Positions 1 to 12,170 of a DNA stretch of 64,000 nt are shown piece by piece. The DNA is from Sipunculus nudus (Eukaryota; Annelida; Sipuncula; Golfingiida; Sipunculidae), in contig CM049317.1 of NCBI GenBank assembly GCA_026874595.1, positions 11,752,382-11,816,381 of the forward strand. Reading direction: 5' to 3'. Below the pieces are notes generated by a model, which saw nothing but the letters and a program-made list of their open reading frames with translations, did not search any database and was not told the origin of the DNA. Both the position numbers and the translations under genes were made by a program. Numbering within the stretch: position 1 is the stretch's first letter; every line of letters begins with the position of its first letter.

Positions 1-2684
1 GATAATCCTACTGACGAGCCACAAGAGACAGATAAATCTGCAATTGATAAGTCGAAAAACTCTCAATATCCAGAATCAAAATACGAGTGTGTGTGGGGGG
101 GGGGGGGGGGGGGGGGGGCGATATAGCCACGACCTCAATTGACCTGACGGGGAGTGCGTGATCGATAGGTCTATTAGCCAATCAGCGAACGTGTTTGCCT
201 GACTGAAAACAAATACCGTCAGTAACCGTTTACAATGGCAAGGATACAAGTTTAGTTGTATCGTTTGTTTTTTATTGTAACCATGTTGAAAAACAGTGGG
301 CATGCGCTCATCCGCATTCAAATATGCATGACCGCTGTTACCGGTGTTAATATTAATAATAATATTAATAATACTGTTATAGTGACACTTATGTATAAAC
401 AGATACGGTGATCGATATTATTATTCAAAATACAAAAAAATACTTAGGATCAGCAAGAAACTATCGAAAAGCAATTAAAGGTACATTCTTGAATAATTGA
501 GTTATTCTTTAATAAAATTAGTACGCGTAAATGTCGGCTATAAATAGTGAAATGGCCATATTATTGCAAAAATGTTTCATAGAAATTATGTCTGTTCATT
601 TCTCTCCTAGCTGTCGATCTGAATGTTGGAAGTATTACCAAAATAATTAGTATATCTTAATACTAAATTTAATTTTGCCAAAAGTGACATAAATTTAAGT
701 ATTAAAAAACTAATTAATCATGGCTGTCATCGTTTGTTGAATTATGATTATAAGAAAAAAAATACAATAATATTGTATTGTATTGTCGCACGTATGGGGG
801 CATGTTGAGAGAAGGTGAAGGAAATAAATCTATTTTTCTGGTAGCTACTTAAAAAAAGGGAAAAAAAATCATATTTGTCATTGAAATTTCACTTGAAATC
901 ACACATGTATATGAGATAGTACCTATAGTTGGTACTAATATATTCTATTATATGTGGCATGTTATGAGAGCCATAAGTAATAATAAGAATTAATCATTCA
1001 ACAATCAACTAGGTATATAATATTCACTGACAATACATGTTTACCCGTGTTATGTAATTTTCAGTGAAATATTGTGAGAAAAATTTAAAAGTTAAATTAC
1101 AATAAATTAAGGCATGAATGAAAGTTTATATAAATATATACGGTATATAAGAATATATATTTATATATAAAAGACAATAACAACAGATTTAAGACTCACA
1201 AATAATATCCATATCATACATGCTTTTAATTTTCTTCTTGTGCACACATCTTTCTCCCTGAGTATAAACAGGGTGCTTCCTATTAAAAACATATATATAT
1301 ACATGCAATATTTGATAATGATTTTAATTTCAGGTTCAAGTCTGTTTTATATTTAAATTGTCTCACTATTTTATATTATCACATACATTAACATACACGA
1401 TATATGATTAACCACGTTGTAATGTTCACACGTCATCTAGCATTGATTTAACTTGACCTTCAAAAATGTATTGATTGAATATTTTAGGTACTGGCACTAG
1501 CTTAATTATTATTTTTCATTTCAGTTTATAGATAATTTTGACAAAAGCATCTTTAAAAAATTAAATAAAAAACTTCTTGAGCAATATTTCGTAATAATTT
1601 TTATGATAGAGTGACAAAATGATATCGACACTATTCAAATTCTTTGGCTAAACATGTAAAACACAGCATAAAAATTAACAAATTATAAAAAATTAGCAAA
1701 TGCCAGACCTGGCAAAAAGGAATATTTTTTTTTTTTCAAAATATTATGATACCGGTATATTTAATTTATTAAAATAACAACATCGACTCTATATCGGTAA
1801 TTTCTACTGGGGGAGTTAAAATTGATGAGATGCACGGTGCTTCATAAATAAAAAAAAAATATGTTTAGCCTAAGTGTTATAAATAGAGTGTATGGGTACT
1901 GCTCTTATTCAAGTCACGAGACAGTGTTGCGCCTACCGGGCAGACGAACAGACGCCAGACATGAATAAACACTTGAATTGTACACTGACTATCTCGATAA
2001 GGTAGAACTGCCATTCGTAAAAATTTATTGATGTTTCTTTGTTCAGTTTTTCTATATGAACCATACTGTAAATATACTTAATACTTTTTAATCTCACAAA
2101 TCGTACATATGAATAAGTTCAAAACACAATTTTCGTTTTTTATAGAGAGAGAAACCAGTCTGTTAGATATGTCCTTTATTTACCCATAATCCTTTTCGCG
2201 AGAAGCACACTGCAAACATTCCTACGCAAATATAGTGCCGACGCGATTTTATGGAGGGTGGCCTGGGGCCACCTTTTGATGCCATCTGCAAGTTAACGCT
2301 CCCTGACAGGTCTGCAGTGGTGTCTTAAACCGGCGCACGATGTCGCATAACTCAGTAGACCTTAGGTCATTTATAAATCCGGAACTCAGTGCAATAATGT
2401 GGACCCATATTTCTGTCTATAAAAAGTGTGCCCACATTTCAATGAAATATTTTACGCATTGACGCATAGTGTTGACGATCCTTCGGCTCCACTGGTTTAT
2501 TTTTCTTGTATGTTTAGGGAAAAAATAATTTTGCTGCTATATTCGAAAAATGGTTGTTTGATGTAAAAACGAAAAGGACGGCTTGACAAAGATGTCCGGA
2601 GACGACGTCATGCATAAAACTTCATGTAAATGTGTGGCCTGTTAATTAGGAAGATTATGTCGAATAAACAATAATGTCGATATA

Positions 2685-2690
<6 letters not shown>
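1..2690. other. Gene-free AT-rich stretch
   Basis: No exon-like frame with splice sites is visible on either strand. The stretch is AT-rich, with short runs of A or T and small direct repeats. A slightly GC-richer patch at about 2230-2350 shows no coding pattern. I see no gene here. Confidence 0.6.
95..118. repeat. Poly-G run
   Basis: An uninterrupted run of 24 G follows a short (TG)n stretch. It is a simple repeat. The proline run it produces on the minus strand is not a gene. Confidence 0.95.

Positions 2691-2749
<59 letters not shown>
2691..2749. repeat. (TA)n microsatellite
   Basis: About 30 TA units, followed by GGAAAGTTAAGATA. The same GAAAGTTAAGATA tail follows the (TA)n run at 6932-6988, which suggests the microsatellite travels inside a dispersed repeat. 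Confidence 0.9.
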
Positions 2750-2751
<2 letters not shown>

Positions 2752-4045
2752 AAAGTTAAGATAAACAGTGACGCCTTTTAGATAGACGAAAGTCCGTTTC
2801 ACCACCTGCTGACCACCTGTTTTTTGTTGTTAATTTTCTTAAAAGTTTTTATTTTTCAATTATTTCCTGGAAAATTACATATGGAAGTGACAACCTAATA
2901 TTGCAATTAAGAATTTTACCAAAAATTCCCTGTTTATGTTTCACAACATTTTAGTCTCTTCACCATGATATGACAGATAAGATGTGTCCCTCCTTAAGTA
3001 ACCATTTTTGTTTTAGCTGATTATATTTTTTGGAGTGTTTACATGAGATCATCCAATCAGCAGCTGTCAGTTGAGGCTGTTTTGCATGTGACCAATGACC
3101 TTGACCGCCATAAGTAGGTCTGATATGTTGTAAAATGTAGACTGATTTCTCATATTTTCAGAAAATTCTTTTTCTCAAATAAGGTATAAGGAAGGTATTG
3201 AGTAACCTCGTTGAAAATTAGGTTCTTTAATTCTCTGCTCTACCCTGTGATTGTTTCCCTTGAAATGTAACTAATAAACATTTTCATAGCAAAAATCAGG
3301 TGGACATGGGGGGATGAAACGGACTATAACTGGTTTATTAACACAGGAGCTTTCGAAGTACAAAGACTTCTTCGTCAGGTGGTGATTAAGTGGGAACGTG
3401 TACAGAGATTATATATGATGGAACGATAATGTATAGAGTCCATAATGCCAGAAACAGTGTATTTATATGCTGATTGAATATTTAGTAATATTATAACCAT
3501 GGTGCCCTGGGTGGGCGGGGTATGGTGAGAACAAATCGCTTCACTCGGGAATTGACCTATCCATGAACTCTATGCGACCTTAATCGCAAATTCATTCAAT
3601 GAATAAACATAAGCATGGGACTAAGGAGCAACTAATCAGGTGACCTTAATCATTGTAAAGCGTCAATCATCTGACAAAAACAAAATTTTGCATAATTTAA
3701 CAGAGCTCTGTCAAACAGAACACGTGTAGTCTGTAAATACTACCAGTACCCATGTCGTCATGTTTTCCGGGATATTTTATTATATGAAGCAGACAGTATA
3801 AAACGTTTCTAGGCTATAGGTTGCGGGAGCCATTCCTCCGACTACCGAGTGAATAATAATGTCTTACCTGACACATGATTCGTATGGGACAAATAATCCA
3901 ATATATATTGCAACACAGTTCATATATGACTGCGATATAGTAAACAATGGTCAGGTGATACCAGTTGATGACGTCAGTCAATATGACGTCGAGCGCCATC
4001 GCCCTTTGTGACATCATTATTATGTTATAATCAGCTCTCGCTACC
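2750..4045. other. Non-coding, repeat-like DNA
   Basis: No exon is supported. The part from 3310 to 3390 resembles the end of a Penelope-like retroelement (separate entry). The rest has no recognisable feature. Confidence 0.5.
3345..3379 (-). ncRNA. Hammerhead-ribozyme-like motif, Penelope-like remnant
   Basis: On the minus strand the order is CTGACGA, then the inverted repeat GAAGT-CTTTGT-ACTTC, then GAAA followed by GCTCC. This is the hammerhead core order (CUGANGA, stem II, GAAA). Hammerhead motifs are known in the terminal repeats of Penelope-like elements. One extra A sits before stem II, and I could not find convincing complementary strands for stems I and III. An active ribozyme is therefore not supported; a decayed Penelope-like end is a reasonable reading. 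Confidence 0.35.
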
Positions 4046-4480
4046 GTGGGCTTGGAAGTCCATTTGTGTAGGAGTGTTTTGGGGGCTCATTATAATAATA
4101 ATAAGTTAAAAGGGCGGAGCATTTGGGCTGTGGTGGATAGGTCAATTACGCGAAACCGAATGAAGGTCGACGTCATCCATATAATGACGTCACGTCGAAG
4201 TGGCGCCCGGTCTAAAGTGCGGCCCTCCGTGGTACAGTCCGCCATTTCCAATGGTAGTCCCTAACCGAGTCCCCCGTCGAATGCCAAAATCGTTCTGATT
4301 AATCGGTCGAGGGTGTGCCGCAAGCCGGATACCCAACCCTACTCCCTCTATGAGGGAGCAGGAGGTACGATTTCCCAGTGCTCTGTCCGGCCAAGGAGTT
4401 GTCTCTCCCGCCCCGACCATAGGGCCCGTTAGATGTTCCATGCTAGGCCGTCGGTATGCAAAGAAAAAAATAAACATGAA
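4046..4480. other. GC-richer unclassified block
   Basis: This block is clearly more GC-rich than its flanks and has open frames on both strands, but none shows a recognisable domain or splice boundaries. TGGCGCCCGG at about 4200 looks like a retroelement primer-binding site, but no LTR lies next to it. It may be a fragment of an old repeat. No function is assigned. Confidence 0.35.
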
Positions 4481-4565
4481 CGTATGGTAGAGACGTCAGA
4501 GTGCTACCCACCATATGTGTCGGCACTGTAGGCGACTGGCCATGACCCAAAACAAATCTTTCGGT

Positions 4566-4682
4566 GGCATTTTTTTGTTCTAGGCTGGCAATCGAGCTAT
4601 AAAGTATTTGGCTTATCAAAGCTCTTATTTTTGTCAATATATGTTGGTAAAAAATCTGGTCACACCAAATGGTACCACATTT

Positions 4683-4745
<63 letters not shown>

Positions 4746-4935
4746 GTAACACAAATTTTTATCGTCAAATAGAATGTGGTCATACCTTATTTTTGTCAAT
4801 ATGACACTCCGCGGCCCACATTGTCGGCTGCCTAGACAGTTCAATATTTATATACCCAATATAAAAAAAAAATTATATTTAAAATGTAGTCACACCTTAC
4901 TTTTGTCAATTTTCATTGGTAAAGTACTTGGTTTG
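4566..4935. repeat. Diverged tandem repeat around a (TA)n run
   Basis: Similar segments carrying TGGTCACACC or TGGTCATACC next to TTTTTGTCAATAT recur at about 4633-4675, 4768-4801 and 4880-4930. They flank a (TA)n run at 4684-4744. They look like decayed tandem units. A related TGTGGTCACAC occurs near 22995. Confidence 0.5.
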
Positions 4936-6653
4936 AAAAAATGTGTAGGATTAAATATTGAAAAAAAGAAAGGATATTAGGCATTAAAAAAACAAAGTTT
5001 GGTTCTCAGGCCCTCTTTCAGGCCAAGCTTACATGACATTGAAGCAACCATTAAATATCAGATGTGGTTAGTACCAAGTTAACATAACACTTACATCTTA
5101 ATAAAACCCATCATGTAGTTGTCATAATTTTTTTATAAATATTTGCACTTAAGAATTAACCGTTATATTACATGTTAAACATTTGTTCCTCACCAGTGTT
5201 CTTCACAAAAGCTCATCTTGACTTTCTAAAAGAGTTTATTTGCAGCTTCAGTAGATGTGTATGATTTCTTGTTGTGGCCACCGTAAACATATACACAGAT
5301 AATGGATGTGTATTTTATTTTAAAATTAAATAATATATTCGGACACCTACTTTTGACCAAGCAATGGTTTTTACATCCCCGTTCAACAAATTTGAAATTT
5401 TGGGAGTTCTGGTACGCTTTTACATTTATCTCCAAATTGCAATTGAAAAAATGAAATTCATCCCTAACAGATATATTGACTGCCATGGTGCTGACAGGTT
5501 AATATTAAATACATGGAATTTCATATACATTTATATATGTATAGTCCTAAATTAAAAGTTGCGAGATCAACATATATATTCTGTATTTACTCGCTCAGTA
5601 CTCATAAAGAACTCTCTGGCCACGGGTTGTACAAACTTATCACCATGGGGGTAATCAAATGGTAGGGCAAAATAAACACACTATCAACAATGTATACACT
5701 GCCTTAATAATAAACTAAACTGGTCACTGAAAAAGTACATAAAATTCAATTACCTGTTTATGAAATAAAGTAAGACTATTTAGTTGCAGTGCATGAGAAT
5801 GTTTTGCACATGAACTGAATATGGTCATGCAAAACATGCCCACTTCTGTTTTATTTATAATGCATGCAATATGTTACTGGATGTAGTGGTATTCAAGTTC
5901 AAAATTTAATTTGGTTACATTTTTTTTTATATTTGATAATAGACCATTTCAGCATCTCGCCACTCGCAATGCATGCTAGTCAGGGTCAAAGGTCACCATA
6001 ACCAAAACACTTTCCTTGACCAAACATGTGCAAGGCAGAAATGGCGGAACGTCACGTTCCAATCCTTCCCATATATCTATCAATATTTTCAGTGGACGTC
6101 CTACCATAGAAAATGGCACCCTTTAAAAGTGTTACACACTGCTCCTAAGCAGGTAAGAGCTCTTCTGCTGGACTTTTTCAACAAAATGTAACAAATACGG
6201 GCACTCGTGCAGTCGCTCACACCAACTTGGCATCAGGCATAACTAAAAAAGACTGGCCTCTATCCCCCCCCCCGTTGGTTTCCGATTTTCTTCTGAAGAC
6301 TGATGAGACAAACTGTATAAAGCTAATGGTAAATATGAAATATAAATATTTTTAATGTTTCTTAGGGTCAGTTTCTCATCAAATATCTTGCATAATCAGA
6401 CAGACAGGCACTGTGGCCTCCTGTTTCTTGCTTTTCATCAATTGTATATCTGTTTTGTAATATTTAATGTTTTTAGGCGAGGTATTTTTAATGTTGCAAG
6501 TGTTTGTTTAATCTCAACCATTACCATTTTACCTTCAGCTGTTATTGCTGAGTATAATATTTTTATTAATCATAATGAGGAGATAAATGGCAGTGTCCAC
6601 ACATTTAAGAAAACAAAAATAAAACGTAAGTAAAAGATGGGTAATACAAATTG

Positions 6654-6654
<1 letters not shown>
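4936..6654. other. Gene-free stretch
   Basis: Short open frames exist but none has a domain, a credible start context or matching splice signals. A poly-C patch lies near 6264. I see no gene here. Confidence 0.55.

Positions 6655-6703
<49 letters not shown>
6655..6703. repeat. (TA)n microsatellite
   Basis: A perfect alternating TA run of about 45 bases in AT-rich DNA. Confidence 0.9.
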
Positions 6704-6707
<4 letters not shown>

Positions 6708-6927
6708 TCTAATCTAATGCACTTTTTATAATATCAAAATATATATAATATTATAATATAGTTCAATATTAATTATAAAAAAAAAATTATTATAATATAG
6801 TTCATAGTAATATGTTTATTTTTGATTAAAAAATATTGAGTTGATAAGTAAAAGTTACATATCTGTTATTTTTTAATTAAAAGTAGTTGTAAAATAAGTA
6901 CATGCAACAAGAATATATAGTTACGGC

Positions 6928-6931
<4 letters not shown>

Positions 6932-6991
<60 letters not shown>

Positions 6992-7016
6992 AAGTTAAGA
7001 TATATATATATATATA
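6932..7016. repeat. (TA)n microsatellite at retroelement boundary
   Basis: A long TA run, the GAAAGTTAAGATA tail, then more TA up to the first base of the LTR at 7017. The right flank of the element is also TA-rich. The element therefore probably inserted into a TA tract, and the target duplication cannot be told from the microsatellite. Confidence 0.8.
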
Positions 7017-8116
7017 TGTCACCCCTGACTTAACGTGATAACTTTACAACGGATATTTCTCTAATCAAGAAATTAGATCCCGGTCATTACAGGTGACATT
7101 TCCAGGTTCTTTTAAGGACGTGTATAAAAATACCAGACAATCATACACCCAGATCAATAGAAACTATGAGCCATCAGGTTAAATTCACAAATATAATTCA
7201 AGACAATACATACAGAGACATAGATGTGAGTGTGTGTGCGTTGATGTGTCAATACGACAGTCCTTCACATTAAAATTACAGGATATTTACTGAGTCCATG
7301 GTTTGTATAAAAATAATAAAGTCCAGACCCTTCAGAGCTCCCGTTACTGTTTTGGGTAGAATCTAGCGTATGGTTAGTACCATATAGTCTTTCTGAGTTT
7401 AGCGATCTTCAACTGATCTTGCTCGACAGCGACCCGGGTAGGTTTACGTTCACATGAATGGTAATAGCTCTCTTTGTTTACATATGAGCTTAGAGTCCTT
7501 GACCTTACTCGTGTAGCAATTGTTTCACGGCTTACAGCGATTATATATCTAGGTCAAGCTGAACTTGGCCGGCAGGTGACGCGTGCGCACTTACTTTACC
7601 GCCAATACGATGCTCTGTCGGCAGCACGGCTGTGATCTCGTGGGCTGGGCCCTTGCCTCATGTAGAAGCTTGCTTCTATGCCGTTCCTGGCGGGTTTAAG
7701 CTTTTCAATGTTCTTTCTGCCGTGCGTGCGTGCTGCCTCTTCAAGCTTCAAGATCCAACCCCGCAGCGTCCCGCGTCTCTCTCTGAACTCTGACGTCACA
7801 ATCGCCTGTGCACTGTGTACGGCGATCCGGTTCTCTGATTGACTTATGGCTCAAGTGTCCCATATAAGGATATATGTGATCTAGTATGACTGCTAGCCTC
7901 ACCATGGCGACCCACATACCAGACGTAATACACGCAATGCGTGACACAGATAAATCAGCTGATAGCCGATGGGATTTCATACAAGAATACACAATATATA
8001 AACAATCAAGACATGTCAACGCTTTAGGATGACGCTTCACGTCAATATCAAAAGAGAACAGACTTCGTTAAACTATGATACAAAACACCGTACATATTGT
8101 CACCGATTTTCTGTCA
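7017..8116 (-). repeat. 3' LTR of the Gmr1-like element
   Basis: This 1100-bp copy matches 13646-14787. In element orientation it starts TGACAGAAAATCGG and ends GGGGTGACA, giving TG...CA ends and a short inverted TGACA/TGTCA terminus. It differs from the 5' copy by a 42-bp block that is missing here, plus scattered substitutions. Confidence 0.85.
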
Positions 8117-8128
8117 CCCCCTCCTTTT
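8117..8128 (-). other. Polypurine tract of the Gmr1-like element
   Basis: On the minus strand AAAAGGAGGGGG lies directly against the first TG of the 3' LTR. This is where the primer for plus-strand DNA synthesis is expected. The match in position fixes the internal edge of the LTR at 8116. Confidence 0.7.
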
Positions 8129-8333
8129 AAAGAAAATACACAGTATTTTCTCGATACATCGTATCGTTCTATCTCACAGGGTCCAGCTAAACATATTTAC
8201 ATATAGCAATACATAGCAATACATAAGGGTCATGTAACAAGATGTCATTAGTACATGCCCACGGTCCATGACACAGGGCAAAATCCTGTACATGTTTAGA
8301 CTTAACTGGCTAAACATTATAGCTCATTACATC

Positions 8334-9705
8334 CTAACACTCAGGCAGTCTGCTAAGAAAGTCAGGTCCATGGTTTAGTTTACCTGACACTGCTTCAATA
8401 TCAAATCTAAACTCTTGTAGAACCAGTGCCCATCTCATTACTCTCTTATTAGCACATTTAGATTTGATAATACACTTTAATGGTTTGTGGTCGGTCTAAA
8501 TGGTGAACGGTCTACAAGCCAGGTACATCTCAAATTTCTGTACAGACCATACAATTGCTAATGACTCTTTCTCGATGGTGGAGTAATTTCTCTCCCTGGG
8601 CAATAGTTTACGACTGGCATAAGCTACTGGGTGCATGATCCCCTCGTGTCTTTGCATCAGGATACAGCCAATACCCACATCAGATGCATCACATTTCAAA
8701 TAAAATCGTGTACTGAAATCAGGTAGCTTCAGTATTGGAGGGTCTGACAGTTTAGCCTTTAGAGAACAGTACGCGTTCTCGTGTACGGGTTTCCAGTCTA
8801 GTTTGTTAGGTTGACCTTTCCGCGTTAGATCAGTCAAGGGCACCGCTATTTCCGCATAGTTTGGCACGAATTTTCGATAGTACCCTGTAAGACCTAGGAA
8901 TGCTCGCAAAGCCTTCTTTGTCTTAGGTCTATCAGTGCTCTGTATTCTCTTGAGCAAAACCGGATTAGTGGCCAAGTTGCCCGTGCCTACAAGGTGTCCC
9001 AAAAACTCTAAGCTCTGGTAGCCTATGATGGTTTTATCTGGTTTAGCTGCTAAGTTTGCACATTCTAGTCTAACTAGCACTTCTCTAAGAGTTCTTAAGT
9101 GCTCGTCCCAAGTCTCTGCGTGTATTAACAGGTCATCTACATAACACACTACATTCGGCACGTCGCTGAACATTTTCCGCATCATGCGAGTGAAAACCGC
9201 AGTTACCAGGCCGAATGGCATGACCCTAAATTGGTTATGGCCATCGGGTGTAACAAAGGCCGTCTTAACCCTGGATTCCTCAGAAACAGGGATCTGCCAG
9301 TAACCTTTCGTCAGGTCAAGCTTTGTTAATACTGGCTTTTCGCGACTTCGACAAAAAGTGTGTTCGGATCCGGCATGGGTTCAGGATCGAACACGACTGA
9401 TTGGTTCAGCTTTCGGTAGTCTATCACGAATCTAGTCTTACCGTCAGGTTTCCTAAGCAGGATACAGGGGACGCATAGCTAGAATCTGACTGTTCAATAA
9501 TGCCTAAGTTTAACAGTTCCTGGATTTCTGTTCGCATTGTCTCTCGCAGTTCAAAAGGCACCCTATAGGGCCTAGTTTTTACAGGTACATCAGATGAGAG
9601 TTTAATGCTACATTCTACAACATTGGTGAGCTTGGGTACATCTGTGAATACATCCCCATATTGCCTAAGCAGACTAAGTATTTCATGGCGCTGACGCTTG
9701 CTTAG
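8334..9705 (-). pseudogene. Reverse transcriptase and RNase H of the Gmr1-like element
   Basis: The RT start lies in the frame that ends at 9424, with an SSYASP motif. The palm domain with the YVDD catalytic loop lies near 9140. A connection domain (GYYRKFVPNYAEIAVPL) and an RNase H domain with CDASDVG, KESLAIVW and TDHKPL motifs follow. The C-terminus reads FLSRLPEC and stops at 8334. The frame is broken near 9475 and again near 9345, and a TAG interrupts RNase H at about 8494, just before TDHKPL. The catalytic residues survive, but no full-length enzyme can be made. RT lies downstream of integrase, which is the unusual feature of this lineage. Confidence 0.85.
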
Positions 9706-9808
9706 GTCGGCATTTACCTGAACATCTCGCTCAGTCTGGCGGCGCGCATACGACGGTAACGACATGTGGGCATCCTCATCAATCCCTTCTGGGTTTAACT
9801 CTCCGAAC

Positions 9809-11088
9809 ACGGGAGGCTCTGTTTCACCGTCTACACCGTCAGGATCATGTATGGAATCAGGTGCGCCCTGGGCTACCGCTGCCAGAATATGCTGGGGCTC
9901 GTTCCTAGCATGGTACCGTTTCAGCATATTCACGTGGAAGGTTTTAACCATATCGCCAATCTTAATCCGATAGTCTAAGTCCCCAACCCTGTTTACAATA
10001 GTATAGGGGCCTTTCCACTGTACCATTAATTTGTTCCGCTCCGTCGGGAGTAACAACAAAACTTCGTCTCCGGCCTCAAACTTGCGCGTGCATTTACCTC
10101 TATAATATAACAGTTTGTGTCTGTTCGCTGATTTGTTCAACGCCTCTCTAGCTAACGCGCATGTGTCGCTTAGTTTGTCTTGTAGGTCCAGGACGTATTG
10201 GTACGTGGTTTTAGTCTCGACGCTAGTATCTCGCTTGGTCCACAGATCCCTAAGAATCCGCATCGGTCCTCTAACGATCCTACCATAGAGCAACTCAAAG
10301 GGTGAGAACCCTGTGCTCTCATGTGGCGCTTCTCGCTACGCAAAAAGCACAGCGCTGAGGTACCGATCCCAATCTCGCGGTCTTTCCTCGCACATCCGTT
10401 TCAACATTAACTTTAACGTGCCATTGAATCTCTCCACCATTCCTTTGCACGGGAGGATCTGTTTCACCGTCTACACCGTCAGGATCATGTATGGAATCAG
10501 GTGCGCCCTGGGCTACCGCTGCCAGAATATGCTGGGGCTCGTTCCTAGCATGGTACCGTTTCAGCATATTCACGTGGAAGGTTTTAACCTTATCGCCAAT
10601 CATAATCCGATAGTCTAAGTCCCCAACCCTGTTTACAATAGTATAGGGGCCTTTCCACTGTACCATTAATTTGTTCCGCTCCGTCGGGAGTAAAAACAAA
10701 ACTTCGTCTCCGGCCTCAAACCTGCGCGTGATTTTACCTCTATAATATAACAGTTTGTGTCTGTTCGCTGATTTGTTCAACGCCTCTCTAGCTAACGCGC
10801 ATGTGTCGCTTAGTTTGTCTTGTAGGTCCAGGACGTATTGGTACGTGGTTTTAGTCTCGACGCTAGTATCTCGCATGGTCCACAGATCCCTAAGAATCCG
10901 CATCGGTCCTCTAACGATCCTACCATAGAGCAACTCAAAGGGTGAGAACCCTGTGCTCTCATGTGGCGCTTCTCGCTACGCAAAAAGCACGGCGCTGAGG
11001 TACCGATCCCAATCTCGCGGTCTTTCCTCGCACATCCGTTTCAACATTAACTTTAACGTACCATTGAATCTCTCCACCATTCCTTTGC
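9809..11088 (-). repeat. 640-bp tandem duplication within integrase
   Basis: Positions 9809-10448 and 10449-11088 are head-to-tail copies offset by exactly 640 bases, with about ten mismatches by eye. The unit covers the end of the integrase core, the C-terminal domain and part of the linker to RT. 640 is not a multiple of three, so the duplication also shifts the frame. Both copies carry the same TAG stop (about 10976 and 10336), so that stop is older than the duplication. Confidence 0.9.
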
Positions 11089-11640
11089 AAATAGGATAGT
11101 AAGGAGTAGTGGTGAGCTGTTTTACAGACAAAACACGGCTAACTTCACGCATGAAGTCTGACGTAAATTGTGTTCCCATGTCGGTAAGCACCTCTGACGG
11201 CACTCCTATCCACGCATAAATATCAACTAGCGCATCAGCCAAAGAGACAGTATCTATGTTCTTTAAAGCAAAAGCCTCCGGATATCTAGTGGCATAATCC
11301 ATAACGGTCAGAATATACCTGTGACCTCTCTCCGACGCTGGATGGATCGGCCCAACCAGATCCATCGAAATTCTACGCCAGGGCTCATCAATAAATGGCA
11401 TCTGGCCTAACGTAGCTCCAGGCACCTTGCCTTTCGGTATGGTTTTCTGGCAAATGGGACAGGACTTGCAAAACTCAGCAATGTCATTATACATCCCTTT
11501 CCAGAAAAAGTGAGTTCTCACGCGGTCGTGCGTTTTGTCTATGCCCTGATGGCCCGCCATAACCGCTTCGTGGCCCATCCTCATGACGTCGTACCGTAAC
11601 GTCTGGGGTACCACCACTCGAGATCCATCTTAATCTCCCC
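10319..11640 (-). pseudogene. Integrase of the Gmr1-like element
   Basis: The zinc-binding HHCC domain is visible (GHEAVMAGHQG, then CKSCPICQ). It is followed by the catalytic core with Asp in MDLVGP, Asp in TDMGTQF and Glu in MVERFNG, so the D,D,E triad is intact. The core then ends at an in-frame TAG near 10976, where a Tyr codon is expected. The C-terminal part (GDEVLLLLP and FHVNMLKRYHARNEP motifs) follows in two tandem copies. The frame sits between protease and RT, the reverse of the usual Ty3/gypsy arrangement. Integrase would join element DNA to the genome; this copy cannot supply it in full. Confidence 0.85.
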
Positions 11641-11699
11641 GTTTATCACTCACAACCAGAACTAAATATCCGTCCTCAATTCTAAATGGACTATCATTT

Positions 11700-12170
11700 C
11701 TAGCCTCTCTTGCTAGCCTCCAATACGGCGCTAAAGACTGATCCTCCTCCTGCGCCTTCAAAAAATTCGGCCGGACTCACATCGGCAACTTGGCTTGCAA
11801 CATTCAAGCTACGCGTCGGTATCTGTTTCTCACGTGCAGCGCGCCGTGTCTCCACCGCGGACGACACCTCCTTTTGTGACTCTACAACGTCACACACTAT
11901 GCCTGAGGACCGCTCAGACTTCCACGTAGGGTCGGGATCATACGGATCACGCGCTCCCGCTACGTTACCTAGCGCTAAATAACATACAGCATCCCCGACC
12001 ACCATTGCCTCGATAGTACCGACAAAGTACGCACAGTCCACAATAATCCTAGCCGTAGGAAATTGTCTTACAGACCCGTCGAACAACCTACACTCGACCT
12101 GGTGTCCGGTGAACTGATTCGGCCCGACTTACGACTCACGTATTCCTGCCGAGGAACATCCCGAATCCCG
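11700..12170 (-). pseudogene. Retropepsin-like protease of the Gmr1-like element
   Basis: The N-terminal part, at the end of the gag frame near 12150, has LRDSGCSSAG, a DSG-type aspartic protease active site. A stop at 12129 separates it from a second frame (12086-11700) with the substrate-flap region and an ALGNVAGARD motif typical of proteases in this lineage. The enzyme would process gag-pol. The part following the protease fold is rich in Glu, Ser and Arg and is probably linker. The gap between the two frames makes it a pseudogene. Confidence 0.7.

Noticed and set aside
76-321. Minus-strand open frame with a proline run
   Set aside because: The proline run is the translation of the poly-G tract; there is no domain or start context.
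2608-2805. Open frame rich in Tyr-Ile repeats (also at 4443-4844, 20575-20958, 40747-40938 and 43113-43397)
   Set aside because: These are translations of (TA)n microsatellites and not genes.
4195-4215. TGGCGCCCGG resembling a retroviral primer-binding site
   Set aside because: No LTR lies upstream and no gag or pol frame follows; chance match in a GC-richer block.
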